From a virus: DNA of 64,000 nucleotides. Position numbers and translations under genes: made by a program. Below the pieces are notes generated by a model. It saw only the letters and a list, made by a program, of their open reading frames with translations. It was not told where the DNA came from and did not search any database. The stretch is taken from positions 149,190 to 213,189 of the IMG/VR virus record IMGVR_UViG_3300037010_001227; one strand, 5' to 3'. Of this stretch, positions 43,332 through 52,596 are shown piece by piece. Numbering within the stretch: the first letter of the stretch is position 1; each line of letters begins with the position of its first letter.

Positions 43332-43624
43332 TGAAACGTGGTGATATTGTTGTATATACCAGTAAAGACAATGAATTTGGTGATTGGCAAGAACTTCAAA
43401 TTGCTTTTAGCGATACAGAAGTTATAAATATTTTTGGTGAGGTAGGTAGCACTCAGATGTTACCTGGAGAATACGAACAGTCTATAGTCACTATTTATAC
43501 TAAGCTTGATGCAGAATGGCAGAAGTTTTATAACCAGTTTTGTGAAGAAGCAGCTGATTGGAAGCAACAGGTATTAACTGATATTAATGTAACTGAACAG
43601 TTTATCAAAGAACTGGGGCAGTAG
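43331..43624 (+). CDS. Hypothetical protein in the replication run
   Basis: A 97-residue acidic protein whose ATG overlaps the helicase stop. The first half is beta-rich (RGDIVVYTSKDNEFGDWQEL), resembling a small SH3-like unit. The second half is helical with a coiled-coil look. It overlaps the next gene (TAGTG). Possibly an accessory of the replication proteins, by position only. Confidence 0.65.
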   Translation: MKRGDIVVYTSKDNEFGDWQELQIAFSDTEVINIFGEVGSTQMLPGEYEQSIVTIYTKLDAEWQKFYNQFCEEAADWKQQVLTDINVTEQFIKELGQ

Positions 43625-43965
43625 TGGAAGACGTTAAGCATGACCTCCTTAGTATTGAATACACAGAACTCGACAGCGGACTTCCTGCTATTTTAGTGAA
43701 TGGAGAGATTCCATTTGTAGTAACAAGTCTAATGTTTGTAAATAGTTTTGTGACATTTGCTAATAGTGATGTATTAATGTTCCGATTAAATAATCTTTCT
43801 GGAAATAAATTATCCTTCACTATATTGGCGGATTTAGGAGAAGCATCAATTTTAGAACTAAAATATGATAATGTTTTAGTAGGGAATGTGATGCTATTGG
43901 AACTCTTGGATATTATGTATACAATCCAAGCTACATTAAAAACTTTAAAAGAACAGTCTCTATAG
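43624..43965 (+). CDS. Hypothetical protein in the replication run
   Basis: A 113-residue, beta-rich protein with Leu/Val strands throughout, starting from a GTG that overlaps the previous stop. No motif. It ends one base before the polymerase gene. The position suggests a replication accessory role, not shown by sequence. Confidence 0.62.
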   Translation: MEDVKHDLLSIEYTELDSGLPAILVNGEIPFVVTSLMFVNSFVTFANSDVLMFRLNNLSGNKLSFTILADLGEASILELKYDNVLVGNVMLLELLDIMYTIQATLKTLKEQSL

Positions 43966-45834
43966 ATGTCAAAAATACCGGTAATTTCAGTTTTAATTGT
44001 ATGTAAGATTACTGAAGACCAAGCAACAAATAAGATAAAAACTCTTCATGAGTATTTACCAACTGGAACTTGCTTATGTAATACCTTCACACTGTATACA
44101 ACAGAAATACAAGATGTTGTAGCATTCATTGAAGCAAATCCAGAAAAGTTAGATTTAATAATTCAATATGGCTTAGGAAATGACCTCTTATGGGAATCCG
44201 ATAAGTTTAAGGGTATTCCAACAGTATCAAATAATAATTCTTATGAAGAGCTATTTGGTGCTGACCACATAATGAGTGGTGAGTTATTTCCAAAAATCAA
44301 GAAGGTATACACTGGAATAGATGATTATAAGTCACTACCAGAAGGTCTTCATATTGCAAAAACCAAAGAAGATTTGAAATATATCACAGATAAATGTCTA
44401 GCTGAAGCATTTGGTGCTGACACTGAAACAAACTTCTTAAATCCATTTCTGGAAGATCCAAAACCAGAAATGGTCTGTTTCTCTGTGGCTTGGTTGAGTA
44501 ATGAAGATGAAGGTTGGTGTATTCCAACAAACCAAAAACTAATTGATTCTGGTGAATGTGAATACACAGTAGAAGAAGCAATAAGAGCAGCAGAGATAGT
44601 TTTCTTTGAAACAGAACAAGATCAGTATTGGCAGAACTTTCACTATGACGCTCTAGTTCTTTGGGAACTTTTCGGTGGTAGAAAGCCGAAAAATTTTGCC
44701 GCTTGTACAATGTTGCTTTTGAACTTGTATCATAAAGCTATGAAACCATCTTCGTTAGATAAAAACGTTCAGATGGTTGGATTACCAGCATATAAAAATG
44801 CAGCTAAAGATTGGATTGCTGAACAACCTAAACGAAAGAAAGGACAAGATCCTTATACTTTTGCAGATGTTCCTTTAGAAATCATTGGACCGTATGCTGC
44901 ATTAGATGCTTTGGCAGTAGTAAGAATTGTTAACTTCTTAAAAAAGAACTTACCCAACAAACAATGGGCATTCTACTATACTGTTATGCATCCAGTTCTT
45001 TTAAGTTCTCTTGATCTATGTATCCAAGGATATGAAATTTCTAGAGACCGATATATGTATTCTAAATTGTCTGTTGAAGAACAGATTTTAGAAGTATTCA
45101 AACAGACTATTGATGTTGTCAAACCAGAGATTCCAGAGCGGTTTAACATCAATAGTTCAAAGCAGTTAGCAACTTTAATGTATGATAAACTAAACCTCCC
45201 TGTGTTAGCAAAAACAGACGGTGGAGATCCTGCTACTGGTAGTAAAGTATTGGATGATTTGATTTTATTTCATCCTTTCATCTTCTATCTTAGTAAGTTT
45301 AAGAAGTTGATGAAGCTTTATACATCATATGTTTTAGGTTACGAAAACGTATTAGGCCCAGGTTCTAGACACGTTAAGACTAATAGCAGATTCATCTTTA
45401 ATGCTCAGTTGAAACAAATCAATAGAACAGCTAGACTTTCATCTACTAATATGTTTGGGTACAAGAAGACCACCAAAAAAGGTGGCAGCATTCTTACACT
45501 TCCTGGCACTGGGTCAATGGTAAAACATTATTTTGCACCAAGAGAGGTAGTTGCTGTCGAAAATGAATTGTATTCTGAGATTTTAGAAGCTCTTAAACAA
45601 TCCAACGAGGAAGAATATACAAAAGTTATAGCAGCTTTTGAGCTGGATATTACAAAGACAGTTAAGCCGCCTAAAGAAGTAAAAGAAAAGAAACCACGGG
45701 TCACGAAGAAGAAGCAGTTGTTAGCTGCACAACTACAGGCCGCGCAATTGTCAAATCCAACGTTGCTTAGTGAACTTGAGGAAGAAGATGAAAGTAATGA
45801 TTCTGTAGACTCTGATTTACCGTGGAATGAATGA
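43966..45834 (+). CDS. Family A DNA polymerase, N-terminal fragment (3'-5' exonuclease, thumb, start of palm)
   Basis: 622 residues. The exonuclease motifs are intact: ExoI D152-T-E154 (FGADTETNF), ExoII N224 to D228 (NFHYD) and ExoIII Y310 to D314 (YAALD). Then come a helical thumb region and TARLSS (488-493), the counterpart of TGRLSS in the palm, followed by FAPRE (523-527). Here the polymerase core stops. The final 95 residues are a charged, Lys- then Glu-rich tail (KKPRVTKKKQLLAAQLQAAQ) ending DLPWNE. Motifs A, B and C are absent and lie in a separate gene at 53.0 kb. The stop overlaps the next ATG. Confidence 0.9.
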   Translation: MSKIPVISVLIVCKITEDQATNKIKTLHEYLPTGTCLCNTFTLYTTEIQDVVAFIEANPEKLDLIIQYGLGNDLLWESDKFKGIPTVSNNNSYEELFGADHIMSGELFPKIKKVYTGIDDYKSLPEGLHIAKTKEDLKYITDKCLAEAFGADTETNFLNPFLEDPKPEMVCFSVAWLSNEDEGWCIPTNQKLIDSGECEYTVEEAIRAAEIVFFETEQDQYWQNFHYDALVLWELFGGRKPKNFAACTMLLLNLYHKAMKPSSLDKNVQMVGLPAYKNAAKDWIAEQPKRKKGQDPYTFADVPLEIIGPYAALDALAVVRIVNFLKKNLPNKQWAFYYTVMHPVLLSSLDLCIQGYEISRDRYMYSKLSVEEQILEVFKQTIDVVKPEIPERFNINSSKQLATLMYDKLNLPVLAKTDGGDPATGSKVLDDLILFHPFIFYLSKFKKLMKLYTSYVLGYENVLGPGSRHVKTNSRFIFNAQLKQINRTARLSSTNMFGYKKTTKKGGSILTLPGTGSMVKHYFAPREVVAVENELYSEILEALKQSNEEEYTKVIAAFELDITKTVKPPKEVKEKKPRVTKKKQLLAAQLQAAQLSNPTLLSELEEEDESNDSVDSDLPWNE

Positions 45835-46568
45835 TAACCGATAATCCTTTTTTCAGTGACAACCATTGCAATGCTTATATAAGTCAGTTAATAACTAAAC
45901 AAACACATGAATCAGCACTAGAACTTGTAAACATAGATAGTTTCAGGTATTCTGCTTTATATAAAGACCTTGGAATGAATCAGTCAGCAATGACAACTGG
46001 TAATAAATTAAACCAAGCTACTTATGTAACAAGTAATTATTCAACAATAGTTGATGGACATATCTTTAGAGGTAAACACTCTAGTCCTTCAGGGCCACCT
46101 GTTCAGAGCGGAATGTGTAAGGTTTCTTTATATTTGATTCCTGAAGATTCTGCATATGTTGGTGGTTACAGCGCAATTAGTATTGATTGTTTCATAGAAG
46201 TATACAAACTTCTTGGGGCAAGAAGTGTCTGCACAAATGATTCTTTATATTGGTTAAAGGGAAATACTTCTAAATTAGGATTACAGTTAATACTTTCAGC
46301 TGTAAAATGTGAACATGGTGACTATCACGTTGAAACCTATGATTTCATGACAGCTGATTCTAACAAGTATTTTTTAATTAAACTCTTACATATGTTTTTA
46401 GCTTCTTACTCATATATTAACAATCTGTATGACACAAGTGATCTAATATGTAAAGAGTTTTCTGATTTGATTTATAATAATATTGTATTACCTTGGTCAC
46501 CCAATGTTAGTAAGACAATCAGTGACGAAATCAAATATTCCTGGCTTAAGCATCACCTTATATTGTAA
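45831..46568 (+). CDS. Hypothetical protein between the polymerase fragments
   Basis: A 245-residue soluble protein whose ATG overlaps the stop of the N-terminal polymerase fragment (ATGA), so it is probably translated with it. It is Ser/Tyr rich with six Cys, mixed secondary structure and no recognised motif. It is the first gene of the block that interrupts the polymerase. Confidence 0.65.
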   Translation: MITDNPFFSDNHCNAYISQLITKQTHESALELVNIDSFRYSALYKDLGMNQSAMTTGNKLNQATYVTSNYSTIVDGHIFRGKHSSPSGPPVQSGMCKVSLYLIPEDSAYVGGYSAISIDCFIEVYKLLGARSVCTNDSLYWLKGNTSKLGLQLILSAVKCEHGDYHVETYDFMTADSNKYFLIKLLHMFLASYSYINNLYDTSDLICKEFSDLIYNNIVLPWSPNVSKTISDEIKYSWLKHHLIL

Positions 46569-46583
46569 TTTTATATATAACAT

Positions 46584-47341
46584 GCGGAATATATAAAGTT
46601 ACAAATACTATTAATAATCATTTTTACATTGGTTCATCAAGTAATATTCAGTATAGATGATCAAAGTATAAACATGATTTAAAAAACAAAATAAATATTT
46701 TAATAATCATCTTCAAAATGCTTGGAATAACTATACAGAACCTGTATTTGAGTTTTTATTTTAGAAACCTGTAAAAATCTAAATTAGTTGAGCGGGAACA
46801 ATATTTTTGGACTTATGCTATGATAATCATAATATACATTATAACACTAATAAAGTTTCTACTTTAAAGTAATGTTGATTATAAGCATACAACAAATAAC
46901 AAATTCTAAACAAAAAATATCTACTGCCAAGAAAGGGAAGCCTGGTAAAAATACCGTCAGCAGAAACTAAACAAAAAATAGCAGCCTTACTCATTGGTCA
47001 TTTTGTATCGGAAGCAACTAGACAAAAATTGACTGCTAATAGACTTAATATAAAACATACAGAAGAAACTAAAATATTAAAATGTCTATTAGTCATAAAA
47101 CACGTCAGACGTAAAATATCTGCTTCTAGACAAAATATATCAAAAGGAATTAAACAAAAATGAGTGATAGTCATAAAACATTTCTGATAATACAATGCTA
47201 AAAGTTATGACATATCTCCAAAATAATGAAATACCTATAGTACAAGCAGCAAACCAGTTTAATATACCAAAAAAAAGTATTTTGTATCGCAGAACAAGAG
47301 AATATACAAAGTTAATCCTTGACAACAATAACGCTATCTAA
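46584..47341 (+). pseudogene. Decayed GIY-YIG homing endonuclease with NUMOD repeats
   Basis: The text starts CGIYKVTNTINNHFYIGSSS, a clear GIY-YIG core, then a TGA. It continues in another frame with NKYFNNHLQNAWNNYTEPVF, the usual second half of the domain. Later pieces read TKQKISTAKKGKPGK and ATRQKLTANRLNIKHTEETK (NUMOD3-like), and finally YLQNNEIPIVQAANQFNIPK (NUMOD1/HTH-like) to a TAA at 47339. Many stops and shifts. It sits just downstream of the polymerase N-terminal fragment and could mark the event that split the gene. Confidence 0.8.
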
Positions 47342-47936
47342 GAGTAATACTAAAATTGGGAATATTGCTAGTTTTTCTATACCCTCCAAAGTTAGATGCT
47401 TGGGCAAAACACTCTGGTGTGAAAAACATTGTTATGCGTATAAATTAGAAGTTAGATTTCCAAATGTACTATCAAGTTATAAACGTAACTTTGAAGCTAC
47501 AAAAGATATGTTCTTTGTAGATAATATGGAAATAGCAATTAAAAAATTACCAAAGAAAATAAAGATTATCCGTATTCATGTATCGGGTGATTTTTATTCT
47601 CAAGATTATATTTATGACTGGACTAATATAATTGCTAATCATCCTGATTATCAGTTTTATACTTACACCAAAGCTTGGAGGATTACAGAACTTCTTCCAG
47701 CTCTAGAACTTATGAAATCTTTACCAAATCTTACTATGTTTGCATCTACTGATATAGATACGGTAGCAAATGGTGAGAAAGTTCCACAAGGTTGGAGAGA
47801 AGCTTATTCTGGAGATATTCAACCAAAAGGTTCTGTATTTTGTCCAAATCAAGCTGGTAAGATAGACACATGCGAACATTGTAAACTTTGTGTCAAACCA
47901 AAACTAACATCGACAATTTATTTCAAAACACACTAG
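47319..47936 (+). CDS. Phage GP88-like protein
   Basis: A 205-residue protein with a TTG start at 47319. It shows the features of the GP88 group of phage proteins: CLGKTLWCEKHCYAYK near the N-terminus (three Cys and a His), IRIHVSGDFYSQDYI, YTYTKAW, and a C-terminal cluster CPNQAGKIDTCEHCKLC. The Cys set could bind a metal or iron-sulfur cluster. The biochemical role of the family is not established. The first residues overlap the tail of the decayed endonuclease. Confidence 0.8.
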   Translation: MTTITLSKSNTKIGNIASFSIPSKVRCLGKTLWCEKHCYAYKLEVRFPNVLSSYKRNFEATKDMFFVDNMEIAIKKLPKKIKIIRIHVSGDFYSQDYIYDWTNIIANHPDYQFYTYTKAWRITELLPALELMKSLPNLTMFASTDIDTVANGEKVPQGWREAYSGDIQPKGSVFCPNQAGKIDTCEHCKLCVKPKLTSTIYFKTH

Positions 47937-47941
47937 GAATC

Positions 47942-48337
47942 ATGAAAATCGTAAAATTTAAGGATATGCATAGTGGTGGTAGAAATAAAGAATCTTATGC
48001 GTATATCTATATTGAAGCAATGGGAGAAGACACTGCAAGTTTAATATTTTATAATCGGTTTGGTCATAATCCAAATAGAGTCACTTGCACCTGTTGTGGA
48101 GAAGATTATAGTATTGATGAACACAATGATTTATTATTAGCAACTGCATATGAACGTGGATGTAAATATGATGAAACCTTATGTGCTTATGTAGAATGTC
48201 CAGATGTAGATAAGTCTTGGAGACCTTACGAATCTTTATCAAAATATCTAAACCGAGAAGATGTTCTTTTTATTTGTGATGAGGATGTAAAATCAGAAGA
48301 ACGTTGTGGAGAACTTCCTAAACAGGGTTATGTCTGA
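47942..48337 (+). CDS. Conserved phage protein with Cys motif
   Basis: A 131-residue protein. The ATG at 47942 behind AGGA is preferred to an in-frame ATG (47888) inside the upstream gene. The central CTCCGEDYSI segment (two or three Cys) and the following helix LLLATAYERGC are those of a common phage protein of unknown function, with an acidic C-terminus. It follows the GP88-like gene by 5 bases. Confidence 0.7.
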   Translation: MKIVKFKDMHSGGRNKESYAYIYIEAMGEDTASLIFYNRFGHNPNRVTCTCCGEDYSIDEHNDLLLATAYERGCKYDETLCAYVECPDVDKSWRPYESLSKYLNREDVLFICDEDVKSEERCGELPKQGYV

Positions 48338-48348
48338 GTGGACTAAAG

Positions 48349-48735
48349 ATGAATAAAAAATACCAAGTAGTTCTGATGCAGGGACATTTACTCTGTAGCA
48401 CGCTAGAAAATAGGCTATCCCTTCCTCTTGATAATAGTTCATTTAATATTATTAAACTCAATAAAAATGAACTTAAAGAGTATATGAAATCTGCAGTCAT
48501 TTTTTCTGGAACACGACCCCTACATAATAAGTCTTGGACTATTGTGTATAGGTATGATTTGCCACACTACCATCTTGATGGTGTTCTACCAAAACTTCCA
48601 GAAGATTACGTCTGGATTCCTGTAGAGAGATTTAGAGATGGCTCTTATGACTCAAAGGAAACTCAAAATCAATTTCTTCCATCTCATTTAACCAAACTTA
48701 AGCGAATGCTTAATGATATTGAGGCATTAAAATAA
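48349..48735 (+). CDS. Hypothetical protein
   Basis: A 128-residue basic protein with no recognised motif. The stop overlaps the ATG of the CCA-adding enzyme gene (TAATG), so the two are likely co-translated. Confidence 0.62.
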   Translation: MNKKYQVVLMQGHLLCSTLENRLSLPLDNSSFNIIKLNKNELKEYMKSAVIFSGTRPLHNKSWTIVYRYDLPHYHLDGVLPKLPEDYVWIPVERFRDGSYDSKETQNQFLPSHLTKLKRMLNDIEALK

Positions 48736-50018
48736 TGCTTAACATAGATATCCCAATGGATTTGGTAGAGATACTCAAATCCTTTGAAGCTCAAATTCCT
48801 GGAACAGAGTTTAGGTATGTTGGTGGTTGTATTAGAGATACCATTCTTGGGATTAAGCCTAAAGATTGGGATATCGTTACTGATGCTTCTCCTGAACAGC
48901 TTGAGTCTCTTGGATTGTCCAAGGTAGGGAAAGACTTTCCAGTTTTTCTCTACCAACATCCTACTTATGGGCAAATAGAAATAGCTTGTTGTAGGACAGA
49001 GAGAAAAGTAGGAACAGGCCATAACGGTTTTGAAGTTAAAGTCTGTAAATCTTTTGAAGAGGATTTGAAACGACGAGACTTGACAATCAATGCTGTTGCT
49101 TGGCACCATAAGAATGGTGGAACTATTTACTCTCCTGTTCCTCTTGAACTCTTGGAGTATGATTTTGAGAATCATGTTCTCTGCCATGTGTCTCCAGCTT
49201 TTGCTGAAGATCCTTTGAGAGTTTTGAGAGTAGCAAGGTTCCAAGCTAAACTGTCTTGTCAAAATTCTACTATTCAATACTTTTTCAGTGTTGATACGAC
49301 TACTTTGGCATTGATGGCAAGTTTGAAAGATGAGTTAAACAAGGAACCAGTAGACAGAGTAAAGAAAGAGTTTGAGTCTGTAATGCTCGGTTCTAATCCA
49401 AAGAATATCTATCTTTTCTTCGCAACTCTTTATAATAGTAGATGTGGAGACTGGTATAGAGAGATTTGTACTACAATGTCCACACCTACTTCTAAGTTCT
49501 ATATCTTTCCAGAGACTTGTAAACAAAGAGTAGATGCTTTGTATCTTCATTTTGCTGAGGCAGCATATAATTTGGCTGGACCAATAGATACAAAACATAT
49601 GATTGCAGAAGCTAGTTGCAAGAGACTCAAACTTGGTTTGGTTTCTGAAATGAAAACTTATCTAGACTTGAGAACACGAATCTCAGAATTTTCACTTGGT
49701 ATAGCAAACAACAGTTTCTTTTGTTCTCCTCAATTAGCTAAAATGGTAATGCTTTGTAAACAGTTGAATCGCGGTAAGTTTCCGGCTCATATTTACTTTG
49801 ATATGATCCGAGAAATGGCCGCTCCTAGATGGTTTATGAAGAGTAATCATATAAACTATCAAGAGCAGGCTCTTGACATGTTTGAGTATATGTATTTGGC
49901 TTTTACTAATCTCAAGTTTAACAATACACAAACTCCACAAGAGATATTTGCTATCCAAACAGATTGTGTTACTGAGTTTGTTGAGATTTACTGTAAGAAA
50001 ACTATAAAGGATATATGA
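48735..50018 (+). CDS. tRNA nucleotidyltransferase (CCA-adding enzyme family)
   Basis: A 427-residue class II nucleotidyltransferase. The head domain shows YVGGCIRD (GG at 30-31), then D44-W-D46 (KPKDWDIVTDA), the metal pair, and RRDLTINAVAW near 114, the flexible loop motif. FAEDPLRVLRVARFQAKL near 155 is the nucleotide-selection region. The remaining 230 residues are the helical body and tail that hold tRNA. It would add or repair the 3' CCA of tRNAs, in keeping with the RNA ligase and Pth2 genes of this phage. It lies in the block between the two polymerase pieces. Confidence 0.88.
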   Translation: MLNIDIPMDLVEILKSFEAQIPGTEFRYVGGCIRDTILGIKPKDWDIVTDASPEQLESLGLSKVGKDFPVFLYQHPTYGQIEIACCRTERKVGTGHNGFEVKVCKSFEEDLKRRDLTINAVAWHHKNGGTIYSPVPLELLEYDFENHVLCHVSPAFAEDPLRVLRVARFQAKLSCQNSTIQYFFSVDTTTLALMASLKDELNKEPVDRVKKEFESVMLGSNPKNIYLFFATLYNSRCGDWYREICTTMSTPTSKFYIFPETCKQRVDALYLHFAEAAYNLAGPIDTKHMIAEASCKRLKLGLVSEMKTYLDLRTRISEFSLGIANNSFFCSPQLAKMVMLCKQLNRGKFPAHIYFDMIREMAAPRWFMKSNHINYQEQALDMFEYMYLAFTNLKFNNTQTPQEIFAIQTDCVTEFVEIYCKKTIKDI

Positions 50019-50236
50019 GAGATGAACAAATATATATATAAGACTTTACATGCAGGAACTGAACAACGTCTGAATGTGTAAAATAGTATACATCACGATC
50101 AACGTTTTGTAGGTTTGTTATACGTTGTTATACTTGTGATAGAAAGTTTACAAGCAGCTGGAGATATTATAGCTTGCTCTTATAAAATGGACTCGCAAAC
50201 CCTATGTGTTCAGAACTAAAGGTATCAGATGAGTAA
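50015..50236 (+). pseudogene. Zinc-finger-like small gene with four in-frame stops
   Basis: From ATG 50015 (overlapping the previous TGA) 73 codons stay in one frame to TAA 50234, with TAA, TGA, TAG and TAA inside. The text includes VIRCYTCDRKFTSSWRYYSL and NGLANPMCSELKVSDE, a Cys-x-x-Cys zinc site. No frameshift is needed. It overlaps the start of the next gene as a real gene would. Confidence 0.5.
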
Positions 50237-50582
50237 ATATAAAATCTTACTTATACCTGAAGGTAGATGTTTATCAGAAGGTGAAACTACTGTATATGTT
50301 ATTTTAGAGCAAATTAATAATTTAACTAAACTTGCAATGATGTATTATAAAGAATATTTATTTGAGCAACAGCAGGATCCCTTTAGTAACCATGCCAAGA
50401 ATATCATCAAAGACTTAGATGTTGTGTTACAAAAAAGTAGCCTATTACGAGCCTCCTTATGTAAGGAAGCTGTATTTATATCTTACAAAAAAGCTCAACA
50501 GGGATTACTATTTTATTTAGACTTCAATTCTCCAGAAGATAAAAAATATCACTTAACAGAGTTCGAGTTTATTAAGGAATAA
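50229..50582 (+). CDS. Hypothetical protein related to the small paralogue array
   Basis: A 117-residue protein. The start KYKILLIPEGRCLSEGETTV and end KYHLTEFEFIKE match the pattern of the array at 6.2-7.2 kb (strand ending in PE near the N-terminus, EF-strand at the C-terminus). A long helical insert lies between. Function unknown. Confidence 0.62.
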   Translation: MSKYKILLIPEGRCLSEGETTVYVILEQINNLTKLAMMYYKEYLFEQQQDPFSNHAKNIIKDLDVVLQKSSLLRASLCKEAVFISYKKAQQGLLFYLDFNSPEDKKYHLTEFEFIKE

Positions 50583-50583
50583 T

Positions 50584-50952
50584 ATGGCTAAGAAACCATT
50601 AAAAGTTCCCTTTGATCCAATCTCAGGAGAACTTCTTCCTGATGGATATATCCCACACCAAATTTTTGATGACTCTATTAAGGCTTATATAGCAAATCCA
50701 TCCAGTGGAATGGAGATAGATTATAGAGATAATTTTGTTTTTCATACTAAAATGAAAATCGAAAAGATGACGTCTACTTATAGCGGAAGTCCTAAAATAA
50801 TCCTGTCTGAAGTAGATTCAGGTTTCAGATTTAAAATGTATAGCAACGAGTTTAACGACGTAGTTGATAGAATTCAAGAAGGTGGTATTCTTGATTTAGA
50901 TTGGACTTTTTGTAGTAAGGGTGGTAATATTGCTGTCAAAGCTGTTTTATGA
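50584..50952 (+). CDS. Hypothetical beta-rich protein
   Basis: A 122-residue protein beginning AKKPLKVPFDPISGELLPDG. The core is beta-rich, with EIDYRDNFVFHTKMKIEKMT and FRFKMYSNEFNDVVDRIQEG, and ends in alternating strands. A decayed relative is at 54.4 kb. The stop overlaps the next small ORF (ATGA). Function unknown. Confidence 0.65.
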   Translation: MAKKPLKVPFDPISGELLPDGYIPHQIFDDSIKAYIANPSSGMEIDYRDNFVFHTKMKIEKMTSTYSGSPKIILSEVDSGFRFKMYSNEFNDVVDRIQEGGILDLDWTFCSKGGNIAVKAVL

Positions 50953-51092
50953 GCGAAAGAAAATCTATCTCAAAGAAGCAAAAAGTTAAGATTTATAAAG
51001 CTAACAATAGACTTCAGACTATGTGGATGAAGTTGTCAACTAGAGTAAGAAAAAACAAAAAGAAAGATATAACACCATTGAGGGATGAATAA
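50949..51092 (+). CDS. 47-residue basic protein
   Basis: The ATG overlaps the previous stop (ATGA). Nearly one third of the residues are Lys or Arg (ERKSISKKQKVKIYKANNRL and STRVRKNKKKD), suggesting nucleic acid binding. No motif. Confidence 0.5.
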   Translation: MSERKSISKKQKVKIYKANNRLQTMWMKLSTRVRKNKKKDITPLRDE

Positions 51093-51242
51093 GTATACTA
51101 GGAATTATTGCACTTAGTTTTTGCAACTTATCTGTATAGTTATTCAGCTATACAATATGAGTATAATAGAACTTTAAATATATGGTTAGTATTGTTAAAT
51201 CTAACTTTATTTATAATTAGTCTTTATCAATTTCTCAAATGA
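51085..51242 (+). pseudogene. Decayed small membrane protein
   Basis: ATG 51085 opens NKYTRNYCT and a stop. A shifted frame then reads ELLHLVFATYLYSYSAIQYE and LNIWLVLLNLTLFIISLYQF to TGA 51240, with two hydrophobic spans. One frameshift near 51100 broke it. Its end overlaps the methyltransferase ATG. Confidence 0.45.
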
Positions 51243-51778
51243 TTTTACAACCACATAAAACGGCTATTAAGAGAAATAAGCCATCACGAATTGCTAAATA
51301 TATTGTTGAAACTATTATTCCTGAAACAGGTTTTAAATCAATACTAGATTATGGATGTGGAAAAGGTGATGATTGCAATTATTATTTTTCAAATGATTTA
51401 CTTACTAGTGGTTATGACCCCTATTACATTCCGCATCTGAATAATGAATTTAGATATGACATAGTTGCATTAACCTATGTGTTAAATGTAATAGATAATG
51501 AACAAGATAGAATATTAACATTTAAAAAAGCATTAGACAAAGTGAAACCTGGTGGTATTTTTGTTGTTACTGTAAGATCAGACAAATCTATCTTTTATCA
51601 GGCTTCTACAAAATCTTGGAAGTTTCATAATGATGGTTTTATTACATCAGAATCTAAAGGAACCTTTCAAAAAGGATTCTCAATACAAGATTTAATGTCA
51701 TATGCTAATTACTTTAACTTTACAAATGTAGAATCCATATTTGACGACGATTGTGTAAGTATCTTACTTAGGTGTTAA
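51239..51778 (+). CDS. Class I SAM-dependent methyltransferase
   Basis: A 179-residue enzyme with a Rossmann methyltransferase core. ILDYGCGKGDD (near 37) is the SAM-binding loop, followed by SGYDPYY with an acidic residue after the second strand, DIVALTYVLNVIDN as motif IV region, and LDKVKPGGIFVVTVR as the typical later strand. The target (small molecule, nucleic acid or protein) cannot be deduced. It is compact and probably lacks a target-recognition domain. Confidence 0.82.
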   Translation: MILQPHKTAIKRNKPSRIAKYIVETIIPETGFKSILDYGCGKGDDCNYYFSNDLLTSGYDPYYIPHLNNEFRYDIVALTYVLNVIDNEQDRILTFKKALDKVKPGGIFVVTVRSDKSIFYQASTKSWKFHNDGFITSESKGTFQKGFSIQDLMSYANYFNFTNVESIFDDDCVSILLRC

Positions 51779-51780
51779 TT

Positions 51781-52303
51781 ATGAAGGTTTTAGTTGCATG
51801 TGAATTTCAGGTAGAGTAAGGAAGCAAAAGGTCACGATATTCTAAGTTATAATTTACTTCTAATTAAAATTCCTTGACCACATTATCAAGGTGATATTAA
51901 AGATATCATTACTGGTGGTTGAGATATAATGATTGCGCATCCACCTTGCACTTATCTGACTGTTTCTGGTGCAGCATGGTTTTAAAAAGAGCAAGCAGAA
52001 GCATTAGAATTTGTTAAACTTCTTATGAATGCACCAATTGAAAAAACTTGTGTTGAAAAATCCAGTCAGTATTATAAATACTAAACTAAAAACCCAACAC
52101 AAATTATTCAACCTTAGTAAATTGGTCATCCTGAATTAAAACGAACTTATCTCTGGTTAACAAACTTAGAACCATTAGTTCCAACTAATACTGTTGTTTG
52201 TAGAATATGTAACATTCTTAAAATGTCTCCACTAGATAGTTAGAAAGATAGTAGCAAAATTTACCACGGCATTGCAGATGCTATGACAAGTCAACGTGGT
52301 TAA
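51781..52303 (+). pseudogene. Decayed DNA methylase-like gene
   Basis: ATG 51781 opens KVLVACEFQVE. After a shift near 51812 the frame reads KGHDILSYNLLL, PHYQGDIKDIITGG, IMIAHPPCTYLTVSGAAWF and on. Further on come NPTQIIQP and GHPELKRTYLWLTNLEPLVP to TAA 52301. Stops (TGA, TGA, TAA, TAA, TAG-TAA, TAG) replace residues such as Trp in GGWD-like and Gly in PGPH-like contexts, and one A-run insertion lies near 52057. IAHPPCTYL is the catalytic Pro-Cys type motif of phage cytosine methylase-like proteins. The conserved text between stops shows decay is fairly recent. Confidence 0.65.
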
Positions 52304-52309
52304 AGTAAA

Positions 52310-52595
52310 CCGACTTAACTGAAGATGAGCTTGAAGTTCATATTGGTAAAGTTGAGTTTATAGAACAACAAATAGAAAACACATACAACAACAGTGAGAA
52401 AGGGTTTGGAGAGAACAGGCCAGAAATCTTGGTAACTATGACTCTATTCTGAACAAGTTAAAAGAGATAAGAATAGATTGGTAGAAGAAAGACAAAACAA
52501 TTGGTTTAATAAACCCTAAGGAAAAGGCTAAGAAAACCATTCAATACTATCTTTCAAATAATTCTCAATATCAAAACTGTGAGTTGAAATCATAA
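52310..52595 (+). pseudogene. Decayed helical protein gene
   Basis: Two frames joined near 52430: LTEDELEVHIGKVEFIEQQI and GFGENRPEIL, then NYDSILNKLKEIRIDW, a TAG, and KKDKTIGLINPKEKAKKTIQ and on to TAA 52593. No start codon remains. The charged helical text suggests a former protein of about 90 residues, unknown family. Confidence 0.45.
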
Positions 52596-52596
52596 A

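Noticed and set aside
45528-45866. Long minus-strand ORF opposite the polymerase gene
   Set aside because: Ser-rich shadow of the acidic Glu/Asp tail on the coding strand, with no ribosome binding site.
48684-49277. 197-codon minus-strand ORF opposite the CCA-adding enzyme
   Set aside because: It is the reverse shadow of a well-supported gene with all family motifs on the + strand. The protein text is unlike any family.
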